The notes under the pieces were generated by a model. The model saw only the letters and a list, made by a program, of their open reading frames with translations, searched no databases and was not told the DNA's origin. From Enchytraeus crypticus (Eukaryota; Annelida; Clitellata; Enchytraeida; Enchytraeidae): a DNA stretch of 64,000 bases. The stretch spans positions 1,039,501 through 1,103,500 of the forward strand of contig CAJHZI010000882.1 in assembly GCA_905160935.1 (NCBI GenBank), in the 5' to 3' direction. Made by a program: the position numbers and the translations under genes. Of the stretch, positions 22,342-33,588 are shown in pieces; positions within the stretch are counted from its first letter, which is position 1; the number at the start of each line of letters is the position of its first letter.

Positions 22342-23065
22342 CTGTAGTTCAGACCATCAGATATGTCAACTATTATGATCAATTGATCATATACGCTAGT
22401 TAATCATATACGTTTCATAAAATTAATTATACATTCGACTAAGCAAACCAATCAATAAATGTATCAATGCAATACTAAGTGTACCTGTCAACCGATTAGT
22501 TGAAAATATTTAATCCGTAGATTAGATGATCATCGAAATTTGTGATACATTCACCGAAAGTGTTTACTTACTTTTCACGGATTAAATGTGTCTATACTCA
22601 TCAACACATTTCATTCAATTATGAAGTTTAATTGTCAATTTTTCGTTTCAAAATGGTTCACTGCTAATTTATCGCTTTTAAGGGAGGCTACGCGTATGCT
22701 TAATCCGCATGTGAACTGCATCAGGTTTTCAAACCCTTATTAAATTTAAACACATTAAACTTCAATTAAATTCCAAATCCTATATCAAAATATCATATAA
22801 CATGCAATTTTGATTTATAATTAATATAATAAATAGTCATATAGATTTACAGAATATTAAAAATAGCAGTTGCATCTGAAAATAATTATCTAATTGAAGA
22901 CTTGTTTTGACAAATAGTAGAGTCAAATGACTGAACTATCTGAATGCTAAAACCATAGTGTTTACAAGTTACTTTCATTTAGTTTGCCCATTAGTCGATA
23001 TGTTAGTATCATAAGTCCCATAATTATCGCAATGATCATACTATTAATACTAATTAACTACATAC
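22342..23065. other. intron x43/x44
   Basis: No recognised element; AT-rich. Confidence 0.5.
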
Positions 23066-23189
23066 AAGCAGATAGCCAAGCTGTCAGCTCCAACCGCAGC
23101 TTCAGACGCCCCTGTGATGGCCACTAGGCCCTGGTTGACGCATTCAAAGGCTGCGGTCGTCTCACACGTGGGCTTGGTCGGCCGAGTAG
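23066..23189 (-). CDS. exon x43: second half-module
   Basis: The 40 residues open TRPTKPTCETTAAFEC (C-x7-C), continue with an Ala/Gly-rich stretch, and close AIC. The acceptor is tttgtcgtag and the donor GTATGT. No long open frame marks it; motif and phase (T+CT in, TT+G out) support it. Confidence 0.8.
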
Positions 23190-23249
23190 CTACGACAAAC
23201 AAGGTTTATATCGTATGGAGAAATGTTAGATGATAAATAATGTATCTAA

Positions 23250-23340
23250 TCGTTCAGTATCTCTCTTTCTCTCTCTCTCTTAGTGAGCTGCCTACTGGCA
23301 GGTCTATGGTGAATAGCGCCTCCATTCAATCTTACCATCT
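23250..23340 (-). mobile_element. S2 fragment with (CT)n
   Basis: tctctctcttagtgagctgc followed by ctactggcaggtctatgg. Confidence 0.6.
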
Positions 23341-23791
23341 CTTTTCCGCCTCTTTTCAATCTTCTATTTTGAATCTTTCAATATAATATATAAACACATA
23401 AATAAATATATGCATTATGTATATATTATATATGTGTACACTGCATATAAATATATACTATAGGCTATATGCAATCTGTCTCAAAGCAATCGAGCCCCAA
23501 TAAGTGTGAATAATTTCAGAAATGAAGTCCTTAGACACTCCGTTAGATGAGCCAATTTGACGTATTCATGCCAATATTGGTCGATATGTCAATGAAACTC
23601 TCAGCGACGCAATGGACTGATCTGAGTGTACAGTATAAAAAGTTCTAATAAGTTATAAATTCTAGTTCTAAGACAATGGAAATGTTATACGTTGGAAACA
23701 AATGTGTGCAATTTAATTTTAATTTATTGATCACTTTAATCAGAATGTTTAAATTAAAAAGATACAGAGAGAGATGAACAAGGGAGTCAAT

Positions 23792-23792
<1 letters not shown>

Positions 23793-23835
<43 letters not shown>

Positions 23836-23855
23836 CAGAGTGAGAGAGAGAAAAA
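23793..23855. repeat. (GA)n microsatellite
   Basis: An uninterrupted GA run about 30 bases beyond the x42 donor. Confidence 0.85.
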
Positions 23856-23885
23856 TGAGAATCATAGAGAGTTGATAAAACTTAC

Positions 23886-24031
23886 AGCAGTTAGACTTGG
23901 GATCGGGCTGGATATCACATTTGACCTTGAGAGAGTCCAGTGATTTGACAAAGGATTGGAATGTGTCCTTCGCTGTCTGATCACACTTGGAAGTGGAATT
24001 GGTAATGCATTTCTTCACATCTTCGATTTTA
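23886..24031 (-). CDS. exon x42: first half-module (plain)
   Basis: The 48 residues contain CITNSTSKC (C-x7-C, with NST glycosylation sequon), VKC, and a short linker DIQPDPKSNC. The donor GTAAGT lies about 30 bases from a GA microsatellite in the intron. Phases are 2-1. Confidence 0.84.
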
Positions 24032-24194
24032 CTATTAGAAATTACAAAATAAATAAAATAGTAGTGAAAATTTATAAGTCCTTGAATACCATAATATTAG
24101 TTCTAAGAACTATTAATTAATTCATTAATCAGTTTATATTTTTGTATTTTCATAATTTAGCAGATTGGAGTCGGTCATTAGCGTTCTTCTGAAA

Positions 24195-24265
24195 TGACTA
24201 AAACTAAAGCCAAGTTTAACGTCAGTTTCCTGCTCGAATAGCATGTCAGTGACTGGGAGAGAACT
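24195..24265 (-). mobile_element. inverted S1 fragment
   Basis: tttaacgtcagtttcctgct and gcatgtcagtgactgggag are the inverse of the S1 3' part. Confidence 0.6.
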
Positions 24266-24582
24266 GGAATAATGTGAAACATTTTTACAGCTTCAATTAT
24301 TTATCGCTCTCTCAATCAAAGCCGATCGCTCTATCAAATTAGAATCACCAAATCAATAAATTTATAACAGTAGTCATATCGATCAATCAATCAACGTAGA
24401 ATCATCATATCGATCAATCAATCAAGAGAGAATCTGCATCCAGATCCTCATCCGAATATGATAGATTGGACGTCCCATTTGCAAGGATTCAGTCGTTATT
24501 ATCAGTTTAATAAGGAGAAATATTTTCTTTGTCATTACGTTTACAACAAAATAGGCTCATTTGGCTAAGAAGAGTTACATAC

Positions 24583-24682
24583 GAGCAGGTGATGGTCGTG
24601 CACGGGTCTATCAGGGCCTTCACTGTTACGTCCTTCACGCTGTTGAAGCAGGATATTGCTTTCTTGGGCTGGCAATCTTGTT
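24583..24682 (-). CDS. exon x41: second half-module
   Basis: The 32 residues contain QDCQPKKAISC (C-x7-C), VKALIDPC and ITC. It completes the EGF module of x40 (split codon A+AA). The donor is GTATGT and the acceptor taatcacag. Confidence 0.81.
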
Positions 24683-25139
24683 CTGTGATTACAAATTAAT
24701 CAATCAATTAAAAAGAATTATTCCATTGCGGCAATTCTCTAGATTAAAGCAGTATGTTGTAAATATTAAATTTAGGTCAAATACTATTATGCGTAGCTCT
24801 TCAGATTGCTTCAAAGTTTTTTAGAATGTTGTGATTTGCACTCATGTTAATGTGTTATAAATACTGTAAATTTCTTATGGCGTTTAACAAAGTGCAGTCA
24901 AGTATGTTGCTTTCTTGTTTCAACCATAGTAGAGAAAGGAATGTGCGCCACGACATTAAATCAAAAGTTAACATTCTTCGGCAATATAAATTAGAGGTAA
25001 TATTATAATCAGGAAAGGAATCATGTTGGGTTTAGGGAATGGAAGACAAAGGGAATGGAAGGCGAGGGTCCACACTAAGGCGGCTGGTTGAGTTGGAACG
25101 AGAAACCGGTAACGAGCTTCCAGTTCTCAAACATCAACC

Positions 25140-25292
25140 ACTTGCTACAATTCCGGACATCCCTGACATCATCTTCTTCTGACATGATCATCATCTTCAT
25201 CATCTGACCTGATGTCAGGGATGTCCGGGGATGAGGAAACGGACGTTAAACTGTTATTATTATTATTATCATTATTATTATTATTATTTTTA
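25140..25292. repeat. family S3 foldback with (ATT)n tail
   Basis: ggacatccctgacatcatc and its inverse gatgtcagggatgtcc are about 40 bases apart, followed by gaggaaacggacgttaaact and (ATT)n. Confidence 0.75.
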
Positions 25293-25441
25293 GTTACTGG
25301 GAGAAGTTATGTCAACGTGATCACCAGGGACCCTGATCGACCTCAAGGTATCAGATCAAATCTAAAATAATTTACATTTAGGCCTAATCATAAGCTTAAG
25401 ACACTACTTAACTAGACACTTATATCTGTAGCTACACTCAC

Positions 25442-25671
25442 TTTCCTCACAACGCTTGCCGACATAGGGCGCCTGGCAGGAGCAGTTGTAGGTCAGGCCG
25501 CTCGGAATGCAGACTCCACCATTCATGCACACGTCGGCAATGCATGGATTGACGCAGAAGCCGATGATCGGCTCGATCTGCTTGAGCACTGCTGCCCCGA
25601 CCATCAGCTTCATGTTACCGTCACAATCCTGCAGGCTGGCTGACACGCAGCCCTGAATCGTGGCCAGTTGT
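25442..25671 (-). CDS. exon x40: half-module plus EGF domain (EGF 7)
   Basis: The 76 residues contain CVSASLQDC, a hydrophobic helix and GFC, then NPC, DVC, GVC, YNC, SC and YVGKRC. The acceptor is ttgtgtcgcag, the donor GTGAGT, and phases are 2-1. Confidence 0.92.
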
Positions 25672-25714
25672 CTGCGACACAAAACGTTAAGTAGGGTTCA
25701 GTGAAAATCTGAAA

Positions 25715-25945
25715 TGCATGATGGGGTTTTTAGCAAAGAACACATCTTGCGTACATCATCTAAGAACCCATCTTTTTCCGCCATAGGGCAACATTCTGAT
25801 CCTATTGGATCAGATCATGGACTTGCACCGTCTTTATCTATCTTCCTCCTGGTTTTTATTTGCTCAGTCGTAATCATGTGGTGCTCTATGTCTATCTGCT
25901 TGAGATAGATGCCAAATGGCGTCCGTGACATTGCCTTATGACGAT
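25715..25945 (+). mobile_element. 3' UTR of the CR1/L2-like LINE (plus orientation)
   Basis: It matches the inverse of 13985-14190: aacccatctttttccgccat, tttatttgctcagtcgta and cgtgacattgccttatgacg. Confidence 0.7.
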
Positions 25946-26164
25946 GAACCAGGCGATAATAGTGATTGTTTTTAAATTGGAGGTAAATGTATATTGTTTT
26001 TCACTATATATGGCTTACATTACTACGGAATTTTTTTAATTTCGATGGATTATCTACAAAGAATGCTTTGGCTAGATAACTCATTTAAAATTTAACATTA
26101 AATTGTTTCCTCATTAATCCGTACAAGCCGTTTCGTTCATTTTGATTTAATTTATTAAGTGATG

Positions 26165-26380
26165 ATATCATTCATTCATTCATTCGCTCATTGATTGATT
26201 GATTGATTGATTGACTCTTTATTTAATGTCAGGTGTTTCGAGCGTCTCATTAATCTGTTGAATGCATGATTAATTCATTCATTCATTTATTCAGTCGTTA
26301 GCTGACTGATTAATTCATTCATTCAGTCGTTAGCTGATTGATTGATTCATTCAGTCTTTAGCTGATTGATTCATGAAGGT
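26165..26380. repeat. (ATTC)n/(ATTG)n tetranucleotide block
   Basis: Runs of attcattc and attgattg, with duplicated cagtcgttagctgattgatt units, fill the stretch beside the x39 donor. Confidence 0.7.
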
Positions 26381-26386
26381 ACATAC

Positions 26387-26623
26387 GGGCATTGAGTCTT
26401 GTCTAGTGGCTGTCCAGGTGGGAAGAGCCCAGCGCTGACTGAGATGCACTTTTGAGCTTCCAGTATTGAGCAGTTCTTCGTCAGTGGGCACTGAGTCTCG
26501 ATGCTGAGCAAGGTCTCTATCATAGCCTTGTCCACAACAGTTGTGTTCACTGAGCCATCTGGCGACTGTCCCACGCATTCAACACTTATCTGAGAGGCAC
26601 ACTTCTTCAGCTCATCCAGTTTG
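26387..26623 (-). CDS. exon x39: fused six-Cys module
   Basis: The 78 residues have phases 2-2. CASQISVEC and TQC form the first half. TKNCSILEAQKC begins the second, with a short Pro/Gly stretch (LFPPGQPLDK) before the last TQC. All six cysteines are present, so it is a good type copy of the module. The donor is GTATGT. Confidence 0.87.
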
Positions 26624-27119
26624 CTGAAATACAAACACAAATGGATGAATATTTAGAATATACAAATATATTAAGTAAGTAATTAATTAACAAGTAAGTA
26701 ATTTTAGAAATGTTTAATTAAGAGATTAAATAAGAGCTTATTTTATTGAAATACATGCTGTCTTGAAAATTACGATAAATTGATATAGCACAGGATTTTG
26801 ACTAATTAGCTTGAATATTCCTTATCATACATGGATTAAGAGATAACTCACTACAGTGTGAATAGGAATAAATGCTTTATTTAATCCTATCAAAAATTGA
26901 AAAGTACAGTTAATCAAAGTAACAGAAAATTCATTTATGACGGTAACTAGGCATACATCTAAGCCATAAATTGATAAACTACACAAAACATATAATCTAT
27001 CATATGTAACATACAATTAAAACATATACTATATTAAAAATATCCTACATGCGTTTACTGCTAACATATTAGCTAAGTCAGATAGCTACTTCTTCAGATA
27101 GCTGATATCTTTTTCTTTC

Positions 27120-27235
27120 TCTTCAGCACATGCTTTTTTTCAGATCGTTTGGGGTGAATCGATTTGTAGTGACATGTGACAGGGGGACGTCCCTGACATC
27201 ATCCTTGTATGAGGAAAAGGACGTTAAGCCTTTAT
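27120..27235 (+). mobile_element. SINE-like family S3
   Basis: cttcagcacatgctttttt, gtgaatcgatttgtagtgac and ggacgtccctgacatcatcc, then gacgttaagcc and an AT tail. Confidence 0.7.
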
Positions 27236-27261
27236 CATTATTCTCCTATCTACAAACAAAC

Positions 27262-27352
27262 CTGCACTTGAGATTAGAACTTCCGGTGAGAATGGACTCA
27301 GCGGTCTCTGATGCGCATTTTGTTAACATCTCCACCTCACAGGACAACTTAG
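27262..27352 (-). CDS. exon x38: second half-module
   Basis: The 29 residues contain KLSCEVEMLTKC (C-x7-C), a short helix and LKC. The acceptor is cactgtttcag and the donor GTTTGT. It is recognised by motif and by split codons C+CT and AG+C. Confidence 0.8.
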
Positions 27353-27734
27353 CTGAAACAGTGTTACCATTAAACATTTACGAATTTTAACATTAAACTC
27401 TTATTAGCATTAATACGAAATGATGCGTAGTATATTTTAGCAGCAAAATTTTTGTAATATTTCAGGAAAACTCGTTAATGGGTTAGTCGTTGAATCGCGG
27501 ATGGAAATTTAGACGCGTAAAAATCAAATAAAACCTATTATAAAGTTATATATCAAAAGTTCAAAATGCATAAACGATGTCAGTAGGCCATAATTCTATA
27601 GAAAACTCATAGTAAAGGATAATAAGTACAAATATAATAAAGTTCATATTATACGCAACAATGTAACAAAATATAATAAAATATAAAATATAATATAATA
27701 AAATATAAAAAATAAAAATGGACATTAAACATAC

Positions 27735-27871
27735 GCGGCTTGGGGTCTTTGCGCTTGCATGCTTCAATGACAAGCTTCAGGAATGGCTTGAGGAAATGTG
27801 AGATAACGAGGGACGATCCTTCGCAAGGCTGAACGTTGACTGATATCAGGAAGTCCAACTCTGGAGCAAAC
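27735..27871 (-). CDS. exon x37: first half-module, one cysteine lost
   Basis: The 45 residues contain VQPC, a hydrophobic helix (LVISHFLKPFLKLVIEAC) and a basic exit KRKDPKP. The first cysteine is absent. Position and phases (2-1) fit the plain middle module of the super-repeat x35-x39. The donor is GTATGT. Confidence 0.82.
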
Positions 27872-27987
27872 CTGGAGAATTCAAGTAAAAGATTAAACTA
27901 TAGAGTTATTAATTTGAGATAGATATAATCTGTTAAAAGTGTATTGAAAATAATATAGACATATATTAATTTAAATAAAATTACGTC

Positions 27988-28305
27988 ATTATCAAACAAC
28001 TTAATAATAAAAATATTAATAATAATAGTAATAATAAAAACTTAAAAAATAAAAAATAAAAATAAAAATAAAAATAATAATATTAATAATCATCATCATC
28101 ATCATCCTCTCTTGAATCCCAGTTTAACTAGGGTCGGGAAAATAATAATAATAATAGTAAAAATAAAATTTATAATAATAATAATTACTATTACTAATAC
28201 TAATACTGCTATCATTTTCATTACCATTATCATTACCATTATCATTACCATTATCATTGTCATTGTCATTGACATTATTATTATTATTATTATTAAAATT
28301 TGCTT
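27988..28305. repeat. (AAT)n and (ATT/ATC)n low-complexity block
   Basis: Triplet and hexamer runs surround a short S5 piece (cttgaatcccagtttaacta) at 28090-28137. Confidence 0.7.
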
Positions 28306-28740
28306 TTTTCCCCGGGAGTAAAGAACCCGAGGTTTAATAAAAACGATTCAAGCAATAGGCTCTGAATCGCCGCCCGGCTACTCGAGGTTATCTATCGGCT
28401 TAAGAGAATTGGTGAAGCAGACTGCATTAAATCTTTGCAAAGTGATGGAAAGCCTTTGCCAAAGAAAAGAGGTCTCTCGCCTATCGACGATTTGCTCTGC
28501 CATTTAATGAAGTCAACTCCATCGGGATTCATCGGGCCCATGGTTTCAATGGGCAGCGGAACAACTTCATACCCTAAGGACAGATCACGATATTTATCAA
28601 TTTTCTTAGAGGCGGCTAGTACAGAGCTCCACCGGCCGAACGCAGACAGCATTAAAGCGCCAGAGTGCAGTGGACAAGCGCTGCCATAGAAAGGCCTTTC
28701 CGTGTTGGTCGCCTGTAATAGTGCTGACTCTCCTGCCTAA
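28306..28740 (-). mobile_element. LINE 3' fragment
   Basis: The minus strand codes DKYRDLSLGYEVVPLPIETM and GPMNPDGVDFIKW, equivalent to the LPIAFETLSP region at 4651-5404. It shares its 3' part with 7740-7976 and has triplet tails on both sides. Confidence 0.75.
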
Positions 28741-29011
28741 TTATGATTATCATTATTATTATTATTATTATTATTAATATTACTAGTATTATTGTTATTA
28801 TTTGTTACAAATCAAGTGATTAATATATGAAATAAGATTATATATTGGGGAAATAATGCATTAAGGATCCTGAATTAAAAAGAGAAAGTTGATCCTGCAT
28901 AATCTGAATTTTCCTCCATAAATAGGCTTTTACACAATGCACAGTTTCTATTAGCATTTCTTAATATTAGATGCAGAATAGCGCATACGTGATAAATTAA
29001 AAATATCTTAC

Positions 29012-29720
29012 TTCTTGCAAATAGAATCCCAGTTGATAACAATCTTGCCCGGAATGTCCACAGGCATTTCCGTGGATTCCTCTTCTCCACTTCCAGAGCC
29101 GGATTCTTCTCCGCTTGACTCTTCCTTCGATCCTGACCCATCACCGCTGTTCTCATAACTTCCGCCATTCGAACCATCACCACTATTCTCTTTACTTCCA
29201 GAACCGCCATTCGAACCATCACCACTATTCTCTTTACTTCCAGAACCGCCATTCGAATCATCATCACTATTCTCTTTACTTCCAGAACCGCCATTCGAAC
29301 CATCACCACTATTCTCTTTACTTCCAGAACCGCCATTTGAACCATCACCACTATTCTCTTTACTTCCAGTACCTCCATTCGGATCGTCACCGCTATCCCG
29401 TTTCCTTCTAGAACCGCCATTGGAATCATCGCCGTTCTTCTCTTTACTTCCGGATCCTTTATCCGATTTGTTGTCACTCTTTTCTTTACTGCCTGATCCT
29501 TTTTCTCCATCACCTTCTTTGTCTTCGTCATCACCTGGGCTACCATTGTCATCGTCATCATCATTCTTTGATCCTTTAGAGCCTTCGTCGTCATCACTCT
29601 TGGAATTCGATTTATCATCATCATCATCAATGACGATTTCCTTGCCTGTCTTGACGTACTCCACGATTCGTTGGATCTTTACCGCCACGCTGACGCCAAC
29701 GTTGATGTCACATACTCCAC
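29012..29720 (-). CDS. exon x36: long acidic Ser-Gly repeat exon (possible glycosaminoglycan region)
   Basis: This is the largest exon, 235 residues, phases 1-2. It starts GVCDINVGV as a second half-module that keeps its first cysteine and ends DSIC. Between lie about 190 residues of Asp, Glu, Ser, Gly, Asn and Lys, including near-identical 14-residue repeats (42 bp, about 29150-29380) of the type NGGSGSKENSGDGS. Many Ser-Gly pairs stand beside acidic residues, and EESGSGSGEEE near the end matches known glycosaminoglycan attachment contexts. SRRKRDSG is a furin-type site. The antisense His/Tyr-rich frame is a shadow. Confidence 0.87.
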
Positions 29721-30198
29721 CTGTAATAAATCAATATTGATACAAGAATGAAGAATAAATCGTCATACAGGAATAAAGAATGACGTAGAATATAGCGCCA
29801 CGAGTAACAGCAGAGACATTTATTAAATTTAATTATCAAATTTTAAATTTTTCTCGCTGTTATTTAGACTATTCTAAAGTTACAGACAATGTAAACAAAA
29901 TTTCACAATTCATTTGCCCTCAAAACATTGGAAAGAATTAATTAATTAATTAATTTAATACAAACCATCTTCAAATTGTTACGGCGATTTACATAATTTA
30001 CAATAATACACTTTAATTCTTTTAGTAATATTTTAAAAATATTATTCTACCATTTTTCTAAACAATTTAATTGAAAACATTTAGAAATTTATAAATATTT
30101 TCAATAGAATTAATAATTATTGACGTATATTTAAACGATATTTAGTAGCTTCAGATTAGAAAACATCAATTTCTAAATCTAGAATATAAACGATCTAC
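29721..30198. other. intron x35/x36
   Basis: No recognised element; AT-rich. Confidence 0.5.
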
Positions 30199-30434
30199 CT
30201 ATTTCGCAATATTTTCCTGAGAATCCCGGCTTGCACTTGCAGCTGTATCCCGGCAAATCGGGCACGCATTCCGCATCATTTTTACACTTGTTGCTCTGAC
30301 ATGGATTTTTACAGATCTTATTCACGTTCTTCTTCATCAGCAGAATCTGAATCTCTGCATCGACCTGACTCCTTATATCATCGCTGCATTTCATCACCTG
30401 TTGCTTGACGTATGCTATGATATCCAGAGATCGG
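30199..30434 (-). CDS. exon x35: half-module plus EGF domain (EGF 6)
   Basis: The 78 residues contain VMKC (one early cysteine only) and NKIC, then the EGF: NPC, NKC, AEC, YSC, KC and FSGKYC. The acceptor is ctattgcag, the donor GTAGAT, and phases are 2-1. It begins the super-repeat just after the galactose-binding-like insertion. Confidence 0.91.
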
Positions 30435-30529
30435 CTGCAATAGTAACATAAATATAAATAATCTATTATACGTATACATATATATATATATATAATATAT
30501 AAATAGATATAATATAAATAAATATATAT

Positions 30530-31105
30530 ATATACATGTCATATTTAGGTCATATTTTAACCAATGATGGTCGTGATAATAACGATATAAAGCGTGAAAT
30601 ACGTGGTATGTTTATGCTTACGAATATAATAAAGCGTAGATTTGCTTATTGCTCTCTTAATGTTAAGAAGGTCCTGTTCAAATCCTATTGTATGTGCTTC
30701 TATGATGTGGCACTATGGTCGTCGTTTACAATAGGTTCAATAGAGAAGTTTCGATCTTGCTATCATAAATGTATTAAATTATTTTTTGGATACAAACGTT
30801 ACAGCAGCCTAACCATCGCGCTGCTAGAAACCGGATTGCCTAGTTTTGATACTATCCTTTCAAATTACAGATTAAAGTTTAGAATGTGCTTGCTGGATAA
30901 TGCTATATGCTAGTTAAGTGTTTTGATGTTCTGAGCCTATTATAGCCTTGTATGCCTAATTCTATAAGTAATTGTTTTAGGCCTATAGCTCAATTTATGC
31001 GCAGACTATTTGCTTTTCTGGTTTTTGTTGCATTGTTCTATGTGCAAGATTCATGTATGGGTTTTTGCGCCTGAAATAAAGCAATAAATAAATAAAAATA
31101 AAATA
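30530..31105 (+). mobile_element. LINE C-terminal fragment with 3' UTR and A-rich tail
   Basis: A 125-residue frame (YLGHILTNDGRDNNDIKREI, then KVLFKSYCMCFYDVALWSS) matches the region after the reverse-transcriptase domain of CR1/Jockey-type LINEs. After the stop, about 170 bases end cctgaaataaagcaataaat and an AAAT-rich tail. Antisense to the host gene. Confidence 0.78.
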
Positions 31106-31641
31106 AATAATTAAAATTGCTATCTTCAAATTTGACCTTTTATTAAAATTGTCAAGTTTCGGGATTCATCATAAAGATTAATGATGTTCGTTAGCATTGT
31201 TGGCCTTTGTAAGATAACAAAAAGTCTTAAAATAGTGGATAAAACAAGAAAAGCTAGAGACATACGGAGTCTCACATTATTGCAGTATTAGGTAAACGAT
31301 ATCTAGCAGTCCAAGATATACATGCATATTCAGTTCCACTCTTGGGTTCATGTTGACTTAAGCTAGATGAATTTCAAGACACTGCTACGCATGTCTTGGA
31401 ATAGATACTAGAAAACAGAATTGAGTCTTCCGTACCACTGCAGTTCAAAGGTCAGGATCATAGGTCTAGAGACCTATGCAAATGTGATGTGAAGTACATG
31501 TAAACTTAAACATGAATTTCGCTGAGTACAAAGATTACCCTTGAATATGGAAACAGACTGTAAACTCTTATACAATTAAAATACAATTATAATTATTTAT
31601 TCATTTATTTCTTTATGAACATATGAAACATCAAGTAGAAC

Positions 31642-31765
31642 CTGCAGGCTTCCTCGGGAGGTGGCTGAGTTTCGACTGGTGGAGGAACGGTTGGTGGAGT
31701 TGACGGAGGAGGAACAGTAGGAGGCTCTTCGTTCAAAGGCGGAAGATCTGGTTTTGGAGGTTGAG
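31642..31765 (-). CDS. exon x34: Pro-rich linker exon
   Basis: The 40 residues are Pro/Thr/Glu/Val-rich, for example NEEPPTVPPPSTPPTVPPPV, closing EEAC. Phases are 1-2 like a second half-module, and the last cysteine is kept, so it is probably a half-module worn down to a linker between the beta domain (x32-x33) and EGF exon x35. The donor is GTTCTA. Confidence 0.78.
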
Positions 31766-31810
31766 CTGTAACACAGAAGACACATAATTAACTGTAGCGA
31801 GGTAATATAT

Positions 31811-31955
31811 CCTTGATGGCTGGAGCCAGTGGTGAAGTCGGTAAGATGCTCGACTGCGGATCAGTATGTGCAGGGTTTAAATACTGGGCTCTCCCGTCAC
31901 TGACATCGCTTTCGAGTGAGGGAACTGACGTCAACCTTAGTTATACCGGCTATAA
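31811..31955 (+). mobile_element. SINE family S1
   Basis: gatggctggagccagtggtg, gatgctcgactgcggatcag, B-box-like gggtttaaatactgg, and cccgtcactgacatcgcttt. Confidence 0.75.
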
Positions 31956-32317
31956 TTTAAATAAATCTCCCTAAAATCCTACAAAATCTATTTCTAAATC
32001 TAAATTTAATCTATTTTAATTAATCCTTAAATACATGTACGTTACATGGCTGCTTACTTTTGCTGCTACTTCGTTACATATCTTGTGAAGTTTATTGATA
32101 ACTATAGTTGCAGAATAATGTTTGTTTGTTTAACTGTTTCTATAATATATATAAGTTATTATTTGAATTCGTTAATTGGCTTCTGACTTGAATAGATTGG
32201 TATATTAATTGATGGAATGACTGAATGCTACATCTACACGTATGTCAGAAATTGATTGAACTTGATAGAAATGCTATATTTCACAACAAATAAGGAGTTG
32301 GATGGGAACAATAATAA

Positions 32318-32480
32318 CAATAATAATAACAAAGGTCTAACGTCCGTTTACTCATCCAGGGATGATGTCAGGGACGTCCCCAACAGCACACATCACTACA
32401 GATCAATTCACCCAGACCAATCTGCAAAATAAATGTGCTGAGGAGAAGAAAGGTCCAAAACGAAAGCCAGTCCGGTGATC
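32318..32480 (-). mobile_element. SINE-like family S3, inverted
   Basis: A tail (AAT)n, then taacgtccgtttactcatcc, gtcagggacgtccccaaca and tacagatcaattcacccag. It pairs with 50578-50755. Confidence 0.75.
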
Positions 32481-32675
32481 AAAAGCAAAGAATAAGATAC
32501 AATCTTGCATTACGCAAGAAATAAAGGCCACTAATCGCTGTCATATATTTATTTTATATAGTTAGTAGTCACACCAAAAGGGTATTGCAGCCCTTTGAAA
32601 ATTATCATAAATAATACATGATTCAAGACTTAGACTAAATTCGTAAAATCTAATTCGTAATATTTCCAAATACTT

Positions 32676-32893
32676 TACTTGTCATGTTATTATAATATCC
32701 ATAAAACATGCGCATATAAACAGATAAAATCTATTCCATGGATCTGCAGATAGCTGTTTACTAGGCACTCACGTATGTCAAATGCTTTATTTGTCATTTC
32801 CGCATAATATCCATAAAACATGCGCATATAAATAGATAGAATCTTTTCCATTACTCTACAAATAGCTGTTTACTAATCACTCACGTATGTCAC
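32676..32893 (-). repeat. two-copy ~107-bp duplication including the x33 donor
   Basis: aatatccataaaacatgcgc and tagctgtttact...cactcacgtatgtca occur in both copies. On the minus strand both carry TGACATAC|GTGAGT, the x33 exon end and 5' splice site. Confidence 0.88.
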
Positions 32894-33138
32894 ATCTGCA
32901 GTAGACTTCAGCCTCGTTGTTCGCTGTCCAGATCCACTTGGCGCTCGTCAGGTCACTGGGAGTCTGGCACCGGCTCTTGGTGACCACTGTGGCAGCCCCC
33001 CAGGTCGAGTCGTCGTAGTCCTTCCCCTCCCAGCCCTCCAGCTTCCCGCTGATGCACTTACAGCTCGGCCCAGTGACGAAGTCGCTCTCGCTGATCTTCG
33101 CAATTATTCCTCCGCCTTGGCAGCGCATGCGGTTGCGC
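32885..33138 (-). CDS. exon x33: galactose-binding-like domain, C-terminal part
   Basis: The 84 residues begin NRMRCQGGGIIAKI, pass GPSCKC and GWEGKDYDDSTWGAA, and end AKWIWTANN and YCRCDI. The W-x(n)-DDSTW and AKWIWT motifs and the Gly-rich segment are typical of galactose-binding-like jelly-roll domains found beside EGF domains in animal extracellular proteins. It continues x32 through a split Val codon. The exon end and donor GTGAGT lie in a two-copy duplication of about 107 bp. Confidence 0.82.
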
Positions 33139-33204
33139 CTGAAATTCATAAAAGCAAAAGGAATTTATTAATTTATATAATAGTTTGTTTTGAACAAACA
33201 TCAT

Positions 33205-33330
33205 CTTCTTTTTCTTCCGTTGGCTCCCAGTGTAACTAAGGTCGGGATTTTACAATTTTGTAGTAATATTTGGAGCCTAAGGGCTCACCAACCGAATGCA
33301 CTTTCTGACGTTGGTTTGGATAATTCTTAA
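33205..33330 (+). mobile_element. repeat family S5 fragment
   Basis: agtgtaactaaggtcgggat and tttctgacgttggtttggat match 56596-56880, and in part 28090, 53264 and 55393. Confidence 0.6.
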
Positions 33331-33588
33331 CTCATACAGATGTTAAAAAACCTTTTATAGCATTCGGTTTTTTTATAAATTTTATATGTTATGTCACAGA
33401 TAAAGCACATTATCAACGGGCTGTTGAATTAATTTCTGATGTTTGAATTTAAATGAAATCTCTTAGGAATTTTGAAATAAATTTAAAATCTTCTATTTTG
33501 AATTTTTAATCAAATTTAAAAACTTCTATTTGGTCTTCTATAATATTAAATAATTACATGTAGTTTATTGTAATTAACTATTATAGTA

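Noticed and set aside
27561-27773. Hydrophobic minus-strand frame that could be a membrane segment
   Set aside because: It lies in the intron beyond the x37 donor and reads AT-rich sequence; no splice support.
29115-29411. Plus-strand His/Tyr-rich repeat frame
   Set aside because: It is the antisense of the 42-bp repeats of exon x36, which has splice sites and phase support on the minus strand.
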